From NCBI RefSeq assembly GCF_000308615.1, contig NZ_BAGB01000054.1, forward strand, positions 186,001 to 250,000: a stretch of DNA of 64,000 nucleotides, given 5' to 3'. This DNA is from Nocardia jiangxiensis NBRC 101359. GTDB lineage: Bacteria; Actinomycetota; Actinomycetes; Mycobacteriales; Mycobacteriaceae. The first letter of the stretch is position 1, and every line of letters begins with the position of its first letter. The position numbers and the translations under genes are program-made. The notes beneath the pieces were generated by a model, which worked only from the letters and a program-made list of their open reading frames with translations, searched no databases and had not been told where the DNA came from. Below, one piece after another: positions 16,229-25,393 of the stretch.

Positions 16229-17331
16229 GTGGAGCAGCGCGCGGCGTCTGGGTCGCCCCCGGACGGGTCAACATCATCGGCGAGCACACCGATTACAACG
16301 ACGGCTATGCGCTGCCGATCGCGCTGCCGCATGTGGTGCGGTGTGCTGCGGAGGCCGAATCCGATGCGCAGGTGCGGGTTTCGTCGCGTCAACATCCCGG
16401 CGAGGTGATCGATGAGCCGATCGCCGGGCTCGCGGATTCCACGGTGCAGGGCTGGGCGCGATATCCGCTCGGCGTCGTCCACGAGTACGTCCGGCGCGGA
16501 TACCCGATCCCGGGTGTCCGGCTCGAACTCGACGGCGCGGTGCCGGTCGGCGCGGGTCTGTCCTCCTCGGCGGCGGTGGAGTGCGCGGTGGCGGTCGCGC
16601 TGCGCGATCTGTTCGACCTGCCGATCTCCGATGCCGAGCTGATCGATATCGGCCGGGCCGCGGAGAACTCGTACGTCGGCGCGGCCACCGGCACCCTCGA
16701 CCAGTCCGCGTCGGTGCTGTGCACGGCCGGGCACGCGTTGTTCCTGGACTTCGGCCGGGGCGAACACGCCCAGGTGCCCTTCGACCTGGCCGCGGCCGGT
16801 CTGGCGCTACTGGTCGCGGACACCAACACACCGCATCAGCACGCCGGTGGCGGATACGCCCAGCGCCGCCGCGAATGCGAGGAGGCCGCAGCCGCACTCG
16901 GGGTGCGCTCACTGCGCGAGATCACCGATATCGCCGAGGTCGAGCGGATCGCCGCGGACGCGCCGCGGCGACGCGCGCGCCACATCGCCTCGGAGAACGC
17001 CCGGGTGCTCGAGGTGGCACGGATGCTGCACAGCGGTCGCGATCCGCGTGAGATCGGCCCCATCCTGACCGCCGGGCACGCCTCGCTGCGGGACGATTTC
17101 GAGATCTCCACCCCGCAACTGGACGTCGCGGTCGACGCGGCATTGACAGCGGGTGCGCACGGCGCGCGCATGGTCGGCGGCGGATTCGGCGGCAGCATCA
17201 TCGCCCTGGTCGACACCGACCGGCTCGACGCGACCGTGGCGGGTATCGAAACCCGTTTCCGCAAGGAGGATTTCGCGCAGCCGCGTACCTTCGTCGCGGT
17301 GCCGTCCGCCGGTGCGCGCCGGGAGTCGTGA
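16225..17331 (+). CDS. galK: Galactokinase
   Basis: 368 residues from the GTG at 16225 with GAGGTGG upstream; an ATG further upstream lies in the spacer. GHMP kinase signatures: GRVNIIGEHTDYNDGYALP at the N-terminus, ATP-binding GAGLSSSAA near residue 110, and GGGFGGSIIAL near the C-terminus. It phosphorylates galactose at C1 to supply GalT. Confidence 0.95.
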   Translation: MSGAARGVWVAPGRVNIIGEHTDYNDGYALPIALPHVVRCAAEAESDAQVRVSSRQHPGEVIDEPIAGLADSTVQGWARYPLGVVHEYVRRGYPIPGVRLELDGAVPVGAGLSSSAAVECAVAVALRDLFDLPISDAELIDIGRAAENSYVGAATGTLDQSASVLCTAGHALFLDFGRGEHAQVPFDLAAAGLALLVADTNTPHQHAGGGYAQRRRECEEAAAALGVRSLREITDIAEVERIAADAPRRRARHIASENARVLEVARMLHSGRDPREIGPILTAGHASLRDDFEISTPQLDVAVDAALTAGAHGARMVGGGFGGSIIALVDTDRLDATVAGIETRFRKEDFAQPRTFVAVPSAGARRES

Positions 17332-17410
17332 GGACCCGGCCGGGCGATGACGCTGGGCCATTACCTCCGAGGTCATCGACGCACGGCCGAGGGTGCGGCA
17401 AGCTCACCGC

Positions 17411-17812
17411 ATGATCGATTCCGAGGGAACCAAGCTGTTCCACACGACCATGCCGTTCACCGAGAAACTCGGCGTCGAGGTGCTCGAACACGGGCCCGAG
17501 CTCGTGCGCAGCCGCCTGGCGTGGCAGGAGGATCTGTGCACGCTGGGCGGTGTGCTGCATGGCGGTGTGCTGATGTCGCTGGCCGACGCCACCGCGGCGG
17601 TGTCCGCATTCCTGAATCTGCCCGAGGGTGCGCAGGGCACGACGACGGTGGAATCGAAGACGAACTTCCTGCGCGCGATCCGCTCGGGCTACGCGTCGGC
17701 GACCGCGCGACCGCTGCACACCGGACGTCGCTTCATCGTCGTGGAGACCGAAATCCATGACGACGCAGGCAAACTCGTCGGCAAGACCACCCAGACCCAG
17801 GCGGTTCTCTAG
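17411..17812 (+). CDS. Hotdog-fold thioesterase, PaaI/YdiI type
   Basis: 133 residues. The hotdog core shows HGGVLMSLADATAAVSA with the family's conserved histidine-glycine pair, then VESKTNFLRAI and the C-terminal GKLVGKTTQTQ. Enzymes of this type hydrolyse acyl- or aryl-CoA thioesters. Substrate unknown. Start chosen at 17411 (MIDSEG); an in-frame codon 18 nt upstream is possible. The 3' end overlaps the convergent MarR gene by 4 nt. Confidence 0.85.
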   Translation: MIDSEGTKLFHTTMPFTEKLGVEVLEHGPELVRSRLAWQEDLCTLGGVLHGGVLMSLADATAAVSAFLNLPEGAQGTTTVESKTNFLRAIRSGYASATARPLHTGRRFIVVETEIHDDAGKLVGKTTQTQAVL

Positions 17813-18330
17813 GCTCTGCGCTCCGCCGCGCCACCCCGATCCCCCTCGATCTCATCCACCCACGCCTGTAGTCCGGCGAGGAAGCCGTGCTGCTCCTCGG
17901 GCGTGAGCCGACCCATCGCGCGGAACAGCCCCGCACTGCGCCGGGCGAGAAATTCCTCGAAGGCCGCACGGTACTCCGGCGCGGCCGAGAGCAGTGTGCG
18001 GCGATGATCGGCCGGATCGTTGCGCCGCTGTAGTAGTCCGGCGCGGGTGAGTTCCCCGCTGAGCTGGCTGGCATTGGTGAGCCCGAGTCCCAGTTGCCGG
18101 GCCACCTCACTCACACTCGCCGGACCCGAGGACACCACTAAACCCAGTACCGCGCCGTGCCGCGCACCCAGTCCCGCCTGCTCGAACACCTTCCGGATCA
18201 CCGGCGGCATATCGTTCCGGGCGCGCCGAAGGTAGGCGGAGACCATCGGCACGAGCATCGTCAGCCGACGCCGTTGTTCCGCACTCACAGTCGATGTCAC
18301 ATCCGCGCCGTCGGCCGATGCCTCTTCCAC
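17809..18330 (-). CDS. MarR family transcriptional regulator
   Basis: 173 residues from the GTG at 18330, which has GGGAGG six bases upstream; longer in-frame extensions would run through the operator palindromes. Winged helix: ASVSEVARQLGLGLTNASQLSGELTRAGLLQRRNDPADHRR. It is divergent from the membrane protein/multicopper oxidase operon, with two palindromes in the gap that it very likely binds. Confidence 0.87.
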   Translation of the reverse strand: MEEASADGADVTSTVSAEQRRRLTMLVPMVSAYLRRARNDMPPVIRKVFEQAGLGARHGAVLGLVVSSGPASVSEVARQLGLGLTNASQLSGELTRAGLLQRRNDPADHRRTLLSAAPEYRAAFEEFLARRSAGLFRAMGRLTPEEQHGFLAGLQAWVDEIEGDRGGAAERRA

Positions 18331-18369
18331 TACGCCTCCCGATCCCTCTTGACAGCACCAAGCATACAA

Positions 18370-18402
18370 GTTCAGAATTCTGAACCGTTCGGAAATCTGA
18401 AC
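18370..18402. promoter_or_regulatory. Tandem palindromes, MarR operator pair
   Basis: GTTCAGAATTCTGAAC (18370-18385) is a perfect 16-bp palindrome and GTTCGGAAATCTGAAC (18387-18402) is the same site with two changes. Their starts are 17 bp apart. A TTGACA at 18349-18354 would place the first palindrome over the -10 region of the rightward promoter. Confidence 0.8.
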
Positions 18403-18418
18403 TATCAAGGGGATCATC

Positions 18419-18586
18419 GTGACGCCACCGTCCACCAACCCGGCCGAATATTTCGACGCCTTCTATCGGACCCGACCCGCCGACGGAACCGATGTCCGGT
18501 CCGCCGGATGGGATATCGGACAGCCCGGCGCCGAGGCCCGAACGCCCATTCCCGCTTGGCTTTTCAGCGCACGGCGGCAGGGGTGA
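18419..18586 (+). pseudogene. N-terminal remnant of a class I SAM methyltransferase
   Basis: A 55-codon frame from GTG 18419. Its first 40 residues (NPAEYFDAFYRTRPADGTD, then GWDIGQP) resemble the start of small actinobacterial SAM methyltransferases of the AYDxxYRxxPxxWDIGxPQP type, but the SAM-binding domain is missing: the similarity ends after WDIGQP. Its TGA overlaps the GTG of the next gene (GTGA), so it still may be translated as a leader for the operon. Confidence 0.5.
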
Positions 18587-18975
18587 CGCCGCGGGCGTGG
18601 CAGCGGCTGCTCCGTACGATCGCGACCCTGGTCACCCTGGACGGCTTCGCTCAGGCCATGTTCGCCGGACGTCTGATGGCCGGAAGTTACGACGGGCTCG
18701 ACGCGCATTCGCTCAACGGTCCGATCATGGCGGCCGGAATGCTGGTCATGACCCTGTGTTTCGCCGCGGCATGGCGATTCGGGCAGACCACGGGACGCAG
18801 CGTGCTCCAGTGCGCGGCGATGACCGCCGGCACCGGAGTCGAGATCGGGCTGGGACATCGAGAGATCCTGGCCGTACACGTCCCGCTCGGCGTCGCACTC
18901 GTCGCGGGTCTGGCCGCGGTGCTGGTCCAGGTGTGGACGAAACCCACGATCGAGGCCGAGGTCGCGGCGCGATGA
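18583..18975 (+). CDS. Small integral membrane protein
   Basis: 130 residues from the GTG at 18583. Four hydrophobic segments are visible: RTIATLVTLDGFAQAMFAG, MAAGMLVMTLCFAAAWRF, a weaker one around VLQCAAMTAGTGVEIG, and HVPLGVALVAGLAAVLVQVW. I do not recognise the family. It is coupled at both ends (GTGA before, ATGA after) with the multicopper oxidase, so it probably works with it, perhaps as membrane partner. Confidence 0.75.
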   Translation: MTPRAWQRLLRTIATLVTLDGFAQAMFAGRLMAGSYDGLDAHSLNGPIMAAGMLVMTLCFAAAWRFGQTTGRSVLQCAAMTAGTGVEIGLGHREILAVHVPLGVALVAGLAAVLVQVWTKPTIEAEVAAR

Positions 18976-20561
18976 ATCCTGTGCTGTCGCGCCGCTCCCT
19001 GTTCCGCATCGCGGCGGCGGTCGGCGTCGCCGGCGCGGCCGGAGCCTGGCAATTGGCCGCCGACTCCCCGGACGACCGGCTGCATCTGACCAGTTCGGCC
19101 CGGCTGCCCGAACCGTTCACGCTGCCACTGCGAGTACCGCGAGCACTCGCCCCGATCCGCCGCGATGCGACCACCGATTACCATCGGATCGTCCAGCGGC
19201 GCGCGAATGCCGTTATCCTGCCCGGCTATTCGACGCCGATCTGGGGATACCAGGGCATATTTCCGGGACCGCTGCTGGTGTCCTCGCGCAGTCGCCGCAC
19301 GGTGGTCTCGCATCGCAACGAGCTGCCCGTCCCGGTGGTGGTCCACCTGCACGGCGGACATGTTCCCGAGGCGTCGGACGGATATCCGACCGATCTGCTG
19401 CTTCCGGTCGACGCGACGAGCGCACACGAGCACATGATGGACTCGGATCCGCTGGCGCACACCATGATCGGTGAGCGCGACTACATCTATCCGGCCGGGC
19501 AGCCCGCCGCGACGCTCTGGTATCACGACCATCGGATGGATTTCACCGGGCCGTCGGTCTGGCGCGGGCTGGCCGGGGTGCACCTGGTCGTCGACGAGGC
19601 CGAGCAGCGACTCGGACTGCCCTCGGGCGAGCGGGATCTGCCGTTGCTGATCACCGACCGAGCCTTCGATGCGACCGGGGCATTCCTTTATCCGGCGATG
19701 GACCCCACGGCCCTGCACACGCCCGGAGTGACCGGGAAATTCGGCCGCGGCGTGCTGGGTGATGTGATTCTGGTGAACGGTGTGCCGTGGCCGGTGCACC
19801 GGGCGAGCACGGCCCGGTACAGGTTGCGGCTGATCAACGGATCCAATGCCCGCGTCTATCGACTGCGGGTCGAAATGCCGCTCGGTGACGGGCATTTCGT
19901 GCAGATCGGCTCGGACGGCGGCCTGCTGGACCGCCCGCGGCGAGTGGACGCGTTGACGATCGCACCCGGCGAGCGATACGAGGTGATCCTGGATCTGTCC
20001 GGATGCGCGGTCGGTGACCGGGTGACGATTCACAACGATCTCGGCGACGGAATCACCACGCGCGTCATGCGTTTCGAGGTCACCGAGCGCATCGCGGACA
20101 GCTCGAGAGTGCCCGATCGTCTGAACGAGATCACGCCGCTGGACCGGCGAGCGGCCGTCACCACGCGCCGATTCGATTTCCGCCGTGGGGATTCCGGCTC
20201 GATGAGCGGCTGGCTGATCAACGGACACCCCTACGATCCGCGCGAACCGATCGCCCGGCCGCGCCTCGGCGATGTGGAGATCTGGCAGCTGTCCACCGAT
20301 CTGGATCATCCGATCCACCTGCACCTCGAGCAGTTCCAGGTGCTGTCCCGCAATGGCGGGCAGCCGCTGGCTACGGATGCGGGCTGGAAGGACACCGTCT
20401 ATCTGGGAGCCAGTGAACTCGCCGAGATCGCCGTCCGGTTCACCGACTACCCGGGGCGGTATGTGCTGCACTGCCACAATCTCGAGCACGAGGACATGGC
20501 GATGATGGCCACCTTCACCACGCACGACCGAAGCAGTTCGGACGGTATCGCCGCCGGCTGA
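18972..20561 (+). CDS. Exported multicopper oxidase
   Basis: 529 residues. The N-terminal SRRSLFRIAAAVGVAGAAGA is a Tat signal. All four copper-binding blocks are present: HLHGGH, WYHDHR, HPIHLHLEQF and HCHNLEHEDMAMM, so type 1, 2 and 3 centres should be intact. This is the CotA/SufI/phenol-oxidase layout with three cupredoxin domains. Possible roles are copper(I) or phenol oxidation. The ATG overlaps the membrane-protein stop. Regulated through the MarR palindromes. Confidence 0.92.
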   Translation: MNPVLSRRSLFRIAAAVGVAGAAGAWQLAADSPDDRLHLTSSARLPEPFTLPLRVPRALAPIRRDATTDYHRIVQRRANAVILPGYSTPIWGYQGIFPGPLLVSSRSRRTVVSHRNELPVPVVVHLHGGHVPEASDGYPTDLLLPVDATSAHEHMMDSDPLAHTMIGERDYIYPAGQPAATLWYHDHRMDFTGPSVWRGLAGVHLVVDEAEQRLGLPSGERDLPLLITDRAFDATGAFLYPAMDPTALHTPGVTGKFGRGVLGDVILVNGVPWPVHRASTARYRLRLINGSNARVYRLRVEMPLGDGHFVQIGSDGGLLDRPRRVDALTIAPGERYEVILDLSGCAVGDRVTIHNDLGDGITTRVMRFEVTERIADSSRVPDRLNEITPLDRRAAVTTRRFDFRRGDSGSMSGWLINGHPYDPREPIARPRLGDVEIWQLSTDLDHPIHLHLEQFQVLSRNGGQPLATDAGWKDTVYLGASELAEIAVRFTDYPGRYVLHCHNLEHEDMAMMATFTTHDRSSSDGIAAG

Positions 20562-20699
20562 GCAGATGCGGACCGTGCGATCCCGTTCGGGCGCGCTTGT
20601 GACGAATTCCTTACGAGCGGCGTCGTCACGCGCCCGCGCGGCGTCGCGGAGGCGAGGATCGGTGGATGACTTCCACACGACCGAACCCGGCCTGAGACG

Positions 20700-21761
20700 A
20701 TGCGGGTGCTGCTCACCGGCGCGGCCGGTTTCATCGGATCCCATATTCGCGAGGCGCTCACCGCCGCGGGCGACGAGGTGATCGCCGCCGACCTCATGCT
20801 GGCGGCCGCGCACGGCGTCGACGCGGCCCCGCCGGACGGGGTGCACCGGGTGGACGTGCGCGACCCCGAGGCGGTGACCGCACTGCTGCGCGACATCGAT
20901 GCGGTGTGTCATCAGGCAGCCGTGGTGGGCGCGGGGGTCAGCGCCGCCGACGCACCGGCCTATGCCAGTCACAACGATCTCGGCACCGCGGTCCTGCTGG
21001 CCGCGATGGCCGAGACCGGGGTGCGGCGGCTGGTGCTGGCCTCCTCGATGGTCGTCTACGGCGAAGGGCGCTATCGCACTGCCGAGGGGGCAGCGGCGAT
21101 TCCGACGCAACGTCAGCGTGCCGATCTGGATCGCGGGCAATTCGACCATCTCGATCCGCGGACCGGAGAACCGTTGCGCTGGAGCGTGATCGACGAGGAC
21201 AGCCCGCTGTGCCCGCGCAGCCTGTACGCGGCGAGCAAAGTGGCGCAGGAGAATTACGCGAGCGCCTGGGCCGCGGCGACCGGCGGCACGGTCACCGCCC
21301 TGCGATACCACAACGTCTATGGCGACGATATGCCCAGGGACACACCGTATTCCGGGGTGGCGGCCATCTTCCGCTCGGCACTCGAGGCGGGCGAATCACC
21401 GCGCGTCTTCGAGGACGGCGCGCAGATGCGCGATTTCGTACACGTCCGCGATATCGCCGCCGCCAACCTCGCCGCCCTGCACCACCCGCTCCCCGGCTTC
21501 GTTCCGCTGAACATCGCCTCCGGCACCCCCATCAGCATCCGCGAGGTCGCCGATCTGCTCGCCCGTGCCCACGACGGCAAACCTCCTGCCGTCACCGGTG
21601 AATACCGCCCCGGGGATGTTCGTCACATCGTGGCAAGCCCCGAAAGAGCGCGAGCCCTACTGGATTTCACCGCCACGATCTCCCCCGCCGACGGGCTCAC
21701 CGAATTCGCCACCGCCCCCTTGCGCCCGGTCTCTGCCGCGGGTGCGCCCGAGTGGCGCTGA
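20700..21761 (+). CDS. NAD-dependent sugar-nucleotide epimerase/dehydratase
   Basis: 353 residues of the extended SDR family: Rossmann motif TGAAGFIGSH, LASSMVVYGEG with the active serine, YAASK with tyrosine and lysine, and RYHNVYGDDM. Closest in style to UDP-glucose 4-epimerase or dTDP-rhamnose-type epimerases; substrate not assignable. It starts 138 bp after the oxidase and probably has its own promoter. Such epimerases recur beside GT2/DUF2064 genes in actinobacteria, as here. Confidence 0.88.
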   Translation: MRVLLTGAAGFIGSHIREALTAAGDEVIAADLMLAAAHGVDAAPPDGVHRVDVRDPEAVTALLRDIDAVCHQAAVVGAGVSAADAPAYASHNDLGTAVLLAAMAETGVRRLVLASSMVVYGEGRYRTAEGAAAIPTQRQRADLDRGQFDHLDPRTGEPLRWSVIDEDSPLCPRSLYAASKVAQENYASAWAAATGGTVTALRYHNVYGDDMPRDTPYSGVAAIFRSALEAGESPRVFEDGAQMRDFVHVRDIAAANLAALHHPLPGFVPLNIASGTPISIREVADLLARAHDGKPPAVTGEYRPGDVRHIVASPERARALLDFTATISPADGLTEFATAPLRPVSAAGAPEWR

Positions 21762-21826
21762 AAATTCCTGCTGCAGAACCACACTCAACACGACCGTGTC
21801 GGAATGGTCCATCCGCCGGACAAACC

Positions 21827-21861
21827 GTTGCCCCCACCGCCATGAGGGCGGCGGGGGCAAC
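21827..21861. terminator. Strong bidirectional hairpin
   Basis: GTTGCCCCCACCGCC (21827-21841) pairs with GGCGGCGGGGGCAAC (21847-21861) with a single mismatch and a 5-nt loop. It lies between the epimerase and the convergent histidine kinase genes. Confidence 0.7.
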
Positions 21862-22000
21862 CGGCGGCAGTTACGGCCAGCACCAGTTCAAAGTGGCCGA
21901 TCCGGGCGTCGGGATACTCGACCTCGGCCGGGCAACGCTACCGAGACCTCGCCGAAGCCGTCCTCGGCCCGCTGTTCTCCAAGCACCCAGCAGCGCGAAG

Positions 22001-23047
22001 TCACGACGAGGCGAGGGAGGCCGCCGAAGTCTCGGGAAGGCGCAGGGGCAGGCGGATTTCGAAGCGGCAGCCGACCTCCTGATTGTGGGCGCTGATCTCG
22101 CCGTGATGTGCCTGGATCAGGCCCGACGCGATGGCCAGGCCCATACCGCTGTTGCTGCCGATGTCGGTCGCGGAACGGGCAGCGGTGCCGCGGTAGGCGA
22201 CCTCGAAGATGCGGGGCAGATCCTCCGGGGCGATACCGGGACCGGTGTCGGTGACATGGGTCCATGCCTGGCCGTCGCGAGTGCCGGAGCAGATGTCGAT
22301 GTGGCCGCCGGGTGGGGTGTGCTCGATGGCGTTGGCCACCAGATTGGTCAGCACCCGCGTCAGCGCGCGATCGCTGGCGGTCACCATGATCGCCGAATCC
22401 GGTTGGTGCGCGGTGAGACTCACTCCGGCGCGTTCGGCGGTGGGCTGATTGGCCGCGGCGACCTCGTCGACGAGTTCGCGCAGATCCACCGGTTCGAGTT
22501 GCAGCCGCAGGGCACCGGAGTTGATCTTCGACATCTCGAACAGGTCGTCCACCATCGTCGAGAGCCGATTCGTTTCCAGGACAATGCGATTCGCATAGCG
22601 TTCGACGGTTTCGGGCCGATCGATCACGCCGTCGACGAGCGCCTCGCCCATGGCCCGGATACCGGCCAGCGGGGTACGCAGATCGTGGCTGACCCAGGCG
22701 ACCAGTTCTCGGCGGGAACGTTCGGCTGCGCGCTCCTGTTCGCGCATCTGCCTCTCCCACACCGTCTTTCGGGCCTGAGCCCGGCCCAGTACGACGGCCG
22801 CGGGCACCGCGACGATGGTGACCACGGCCAGCACCACCAGGATGCGGCGCAGTTCGTCGGTGAACATCATCCCGCTGACCGCGACAACGCCGACCAGGGT
22901 GGCCAGCGTCGGAATCAGCACCAGCAGAACCATGCTGCTGGTGAGGCTGCGATTGTGGGTCAGGCGCATGGCGAGCGCGCCCAGCGCGGTCACCGGGAGC
23001 GATCCGGCCAGGGCGTACCCGATCAGTCCGAGAATATCGGTGGGCAT
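22001..23047 (-). CDS. Sensor histidine kinase
   Basis: 348 residues. Three or four N-terminal membrane segments (ILGLIGYALAGSLPVTALGAL, SSMVLLVLIPTLATLVGVVAV, LVVLAVVTIVAVPAAVVLG), then HisKA with SHDLRTPLAGIRAMGE, N box TNLVANAIEHTP, G1 DTGPGIAPEDL and GSNSGMGLAIA. There is no sizeable extracytoplasmic domain, so it may sense within the membrane. The start overlaps the response regulator stop (ATGA at 23047). Confidence 0.92.
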   Translation of the reverse strand: MPTDILGLIGYALAGSLPVTALGALAMRLTHNRSLTSSMVLLVLIPTLATLVGVVAVSGMMFTDELRRILVVLAVVTIVAVPAAVVLGRAQARKTVWERQMREQERAAERSRRELVAWVSHDLRTPLAGIRAMGEALVDGVIDRPETVERYANRIVLETNRLSTMVDDLFEMSKINSGALRLQLEPVDLRELVDEVAAANQPTAERAGVSLTAHQPDSAIMVTASDRALTRVLTNLVANAIEHTPPGGHIDICSGTRDGQAWTHVTDTGPGIAPEDLPRIFEVAYRGTAARSATDIGSNSGMGLAIASGLIQAHHGEISAHNQEVGCRFEIRLPLRLPETSAASLASS

Positions 23048-23742
23048 CAGTGCTCTCCGTCCTCGTCCCCGGGGCGACCCCAGGCGTAACCACGGCCCCA
23101 GACGGTCTCGATGCGATGTGCGGCACCGAGTTTCGCACGCAGGCGTTTGATGTGCACGGTGACGGTGGACTGATCGCCGAAGCTCCAGCCCCACACCTGT
23201 TCGAGCAGATCCGCCCGCCCGAACACCTGCTGCGGATGAGCGAGCAGGAAGGCCAGCAGATCGAATTCCCGGGCGGTCAGATCCACCCGGCGGCCCTCGA
23301 CCAGCACCGCCTGCGAATCCGGCCGCAACTCGACCGCACCGCTGCGCAACGCGGGCTGTTCGGCCGGGGCCGGGGTCCGCTGGGCGCGCCGCAGCACCGA
23401 GGCCACCCGCAAGGTCAATTCCCTGGGGCTGAACGGCTTCACGATGTAGTCGTCCGCGCCGGACTGCAGTCCCAGAACGCGATCCTCCTCCTCGCCGAGT
23501 GCGGTCAGCAGAATGATCGGCATATCCGGATGCGGTCCGGCGCGCACCGACCGGCACAGCTCGATTCCGTCCGGCGGCGGCATCATCACGTCCAGGATGG
23601 CCAGCGCGATCTCGTTGCGCGCCAGCACTTCCGCGGTCGCCGGACCGTCGGCAGTCTCCACCACCGTGAATCCGTCCCGTTCGAGGTAGCGGCGCACCAC
23701 CTCGCGGACCACGGCATCGTCATCGGCCACCAGAATGCGCAT
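23047..23742 (-). CDS. OmpR-family response regulator
   Basis: 231 residues. Receiver domain with acidic DDD near residue 8, phospho-acceptor in LAILDVMMPPPDG, and KPFSPREL. The C-terminal winged helix ends VHIKRLRAKLGAAHRIETVWGRGYAW. Cognate of the overlapping kinase. It begins 4 nt after the membrane-protein gene at 23747, so all three form one minus-strand operon. Confidence 0.93.
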   Translation of the reverse strand: MRILVADDDAVVREVVRRYLERDGFTVVETADGPATAEVLARNEIALAILDVMMPPPDGIELCRSVRAGPHPDMPIILLTALGEEEDRVLGLQSGADDYIVKPFSPRELTLRVASVLRRAQRTPAPAEQPALRSGAVELRPDSQAVLVEGRRVDLTAREFDLLAFLLAHPQQVFGRADLLEQVWGWSFGDQSTVTVHIKRLRAKLGAAHRIETVWGRGYAWGRPGDEDGEH

Positions 23743-23746
23743 CGAA

Positions 23747-25291
23747 TCACCAGTTCGTCATCAGCAGATGGTTGAGGGCCAGCGCCGCGACGGCCTGCAG
23801 CGCCAGCCAGATCCGGGCGCTGCGCTGCGGCAGCAATGCCGTCCCGGCGAGCACCCACATATCGAACGGCAACCAGATCCGCTCGGTCTCGGCCTTGCTC
23901 AGCCCACTCAGATCAGCGGCCACGATGGCCACCACTCCCGCCGCGGCCAGCAGCGCCGCAGGGTCAACACTCTCTCGCCATCCGACCAGGCGTTCCACCC
24001 ACGCCCGTCGTGTCCTGCCGCTGCCGTGCATCGGCGCCTCGCGACCCCACGACAGTCCGTCGCGCGCGGCACGACGCGGGCTCTGCTCATCGTCCGCCTG
24101 GTGCGATGCCTGCACACCTTCGCTCGCGGGCGAGCCGAACCCGGCCAGCACGCCACGCGCCACGCGATGCAGGGCCGCTGCGCCGGCCAACCCGACGGCA
24201 CAAACGGTGGCCGCGAGGTTGCCCCAGATCCAGTAGGAGTACGGACGTTCGGAGGCGATGCCCTGGTAATAGCGTTGCACCACAAGGTGATAGCCGTCGA
24301 ACCACCAGAATCCGGCGGCGGCGAAGGCCACCACGACCAGCACGACGCCCAGGAGCGTGACGACCGCGGGCATGGCAGCGCGCACCCCTCGTGCGCACAG
24401 GACCGCGGCGGCCGGGATCACCATCAGCGTCAGGCCGTAGTTCAGGAACAGCCCGTAGCCGAACAGCAGACCGGATGCCAGGGCGATACCCGGCCATCCC
24501 GGGCCGCGACGGGTCGCGATCGCCAGCAGGGCCACCGCCCACGCGGTCACCCCGGCGAACAGCGCGTCGGCCGAAACCCCGAGCCACACCGCGGCGGGCG
24601 CGAGGACCAGATAGGGCACCGCGGCCCTGGCCCGGCCCTGCGCACCCAGCGCACGCAGAGTTACCGCCACCGCCACCACCGCACCGGCCCCGGCCAGCAC
24701 CACCAGCCAGGCCGCCCACGCCCCGCCGCGCAGACCGATCCGGTCCATCAGCACGAAGGTCAGCAGCGCACCGGCCGGATGCCCCGAGACGTGGGTGGCC
24801 CACGAGTCGGGCTGGAAATCCAGTATGCGGCCGGAGAATCCGCGCAACATGCCGCCGATGTCGGTGACCCGCCCGGCCTCGTACAGGTACTCCTCGTGTC
24901 GTGTCAGCCGCCCGGCGAAGCCGGTGCGCCAGCCGTCGATCATGGCCAGCGAGAAGATCCACGCGATCGAGGTCACCCAGGCCAGCAGCAGCATCGGCCG
25001 CCACGGCAACCGGCGAGCGAGTCCGGGGCCGGTCAGGACGACCAGAACGGCGATGAGGATCGCCGGGCCGGTCCCCCAGCCGATGTGTGGCCCCCAGATC
25101 CCGAAGATCGGCGCGGCGGCGGCATACAGATGCCGCGACCACTGCTGACCGCGGATCTGCGGTACGGCGAAGGCCACGACCACCAGCACCGCGGCCACCA
25201 GGGCACAGGCGACGTCGGCGCGCACGCCCGAGACACGCCGGACCTGGGCGGGAATTACCTGCTGCACGCCGTTCACCCTAGGCCGCGCCAC
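23747..25291 (-). CDS. Polytopic membrane protein, GT-C glycosyltransferase-like
   Basis: 514 residues with about 11-12 hydrophobic segments. The loop RLTRHEEYLYEAGRV and the pattern WATHVSGHPAGALLTF resemble GT-C family lipid-linked sugar transferases of actinobacteria, but the family assignment is uncertain. A basic hydrophilic loop of about 55 residues interrupts the C-terminal half. First gene of the operon with the two-component system. Start could be GTG 25291, 25276 or 25267. Confidence 0.75.
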   Translation of the reverse strand: MARPRVNGVQQVIPAQVRRVSGVRADVACALVAAVLVVVAFAVPQIRGQQWSRHLYAAAAPIFGIWGPHIGWGTGPAILIAVLVVLTGPGLARRLPWRPMLLLAWVTSIAWIFSLAMIDGWRTGFAGRLTRHEEYLYEAGRVTDIGGMLRGFSGRILDFQPDSWATHVSGHPAGALLTFVLMDRIGLRGGAWAAWLVVLAGAGAVVAVAVTLRALGAQGRARAAVPYLVLAPAAVWLGVSADALFAGVTAWAVALLAIATRRGPGWPGIALASGLLFGYGLFLNYGLTLMVIPAAAVLCARGVRAAMPAVVTLLGVVLVVVAFAAAGFWWFDGYHLVVQRYYQGIASERPYSYWIWGNLAATVCAVGLAGAAALHRVARGVLAGFGSPASEGVQASHQADDEQSPRRAARDGLSWGREAPMHGSGRTRRAWVERLVGWRESVDPAALLAAAGVVAIVAADLSGLSKAETERIWLPFDMWVLAGTALLPQRSARIWLALQAVAALALNHLLMTNW

Positions 25292-25393
25292 CCACCGAAC
25301 TCGGGCACATCACCGCCCCGGCCGGGTCCCGTCACACTTTCGTCACCGGTTCCTTGGGACGAAATCAGTGGTCACGGGCATACGGTGCCAGAT

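Noticed and set aside
18687..21311. Minus-strand open frame of 874 codons over the multicopper oxidase and epimerase
   Set aside because: It is antisense to two genes with clear catalytic motifs; composition is Arg/Gly-rich shadow sequence.
23735..25393. N-terminal extension of the GT2 gene by over 500 codons
   Set aside because: Antisense to the GT-C-like gene; low-complexity Arg/Pro/Gln. The GT2 domain starts near 25394.
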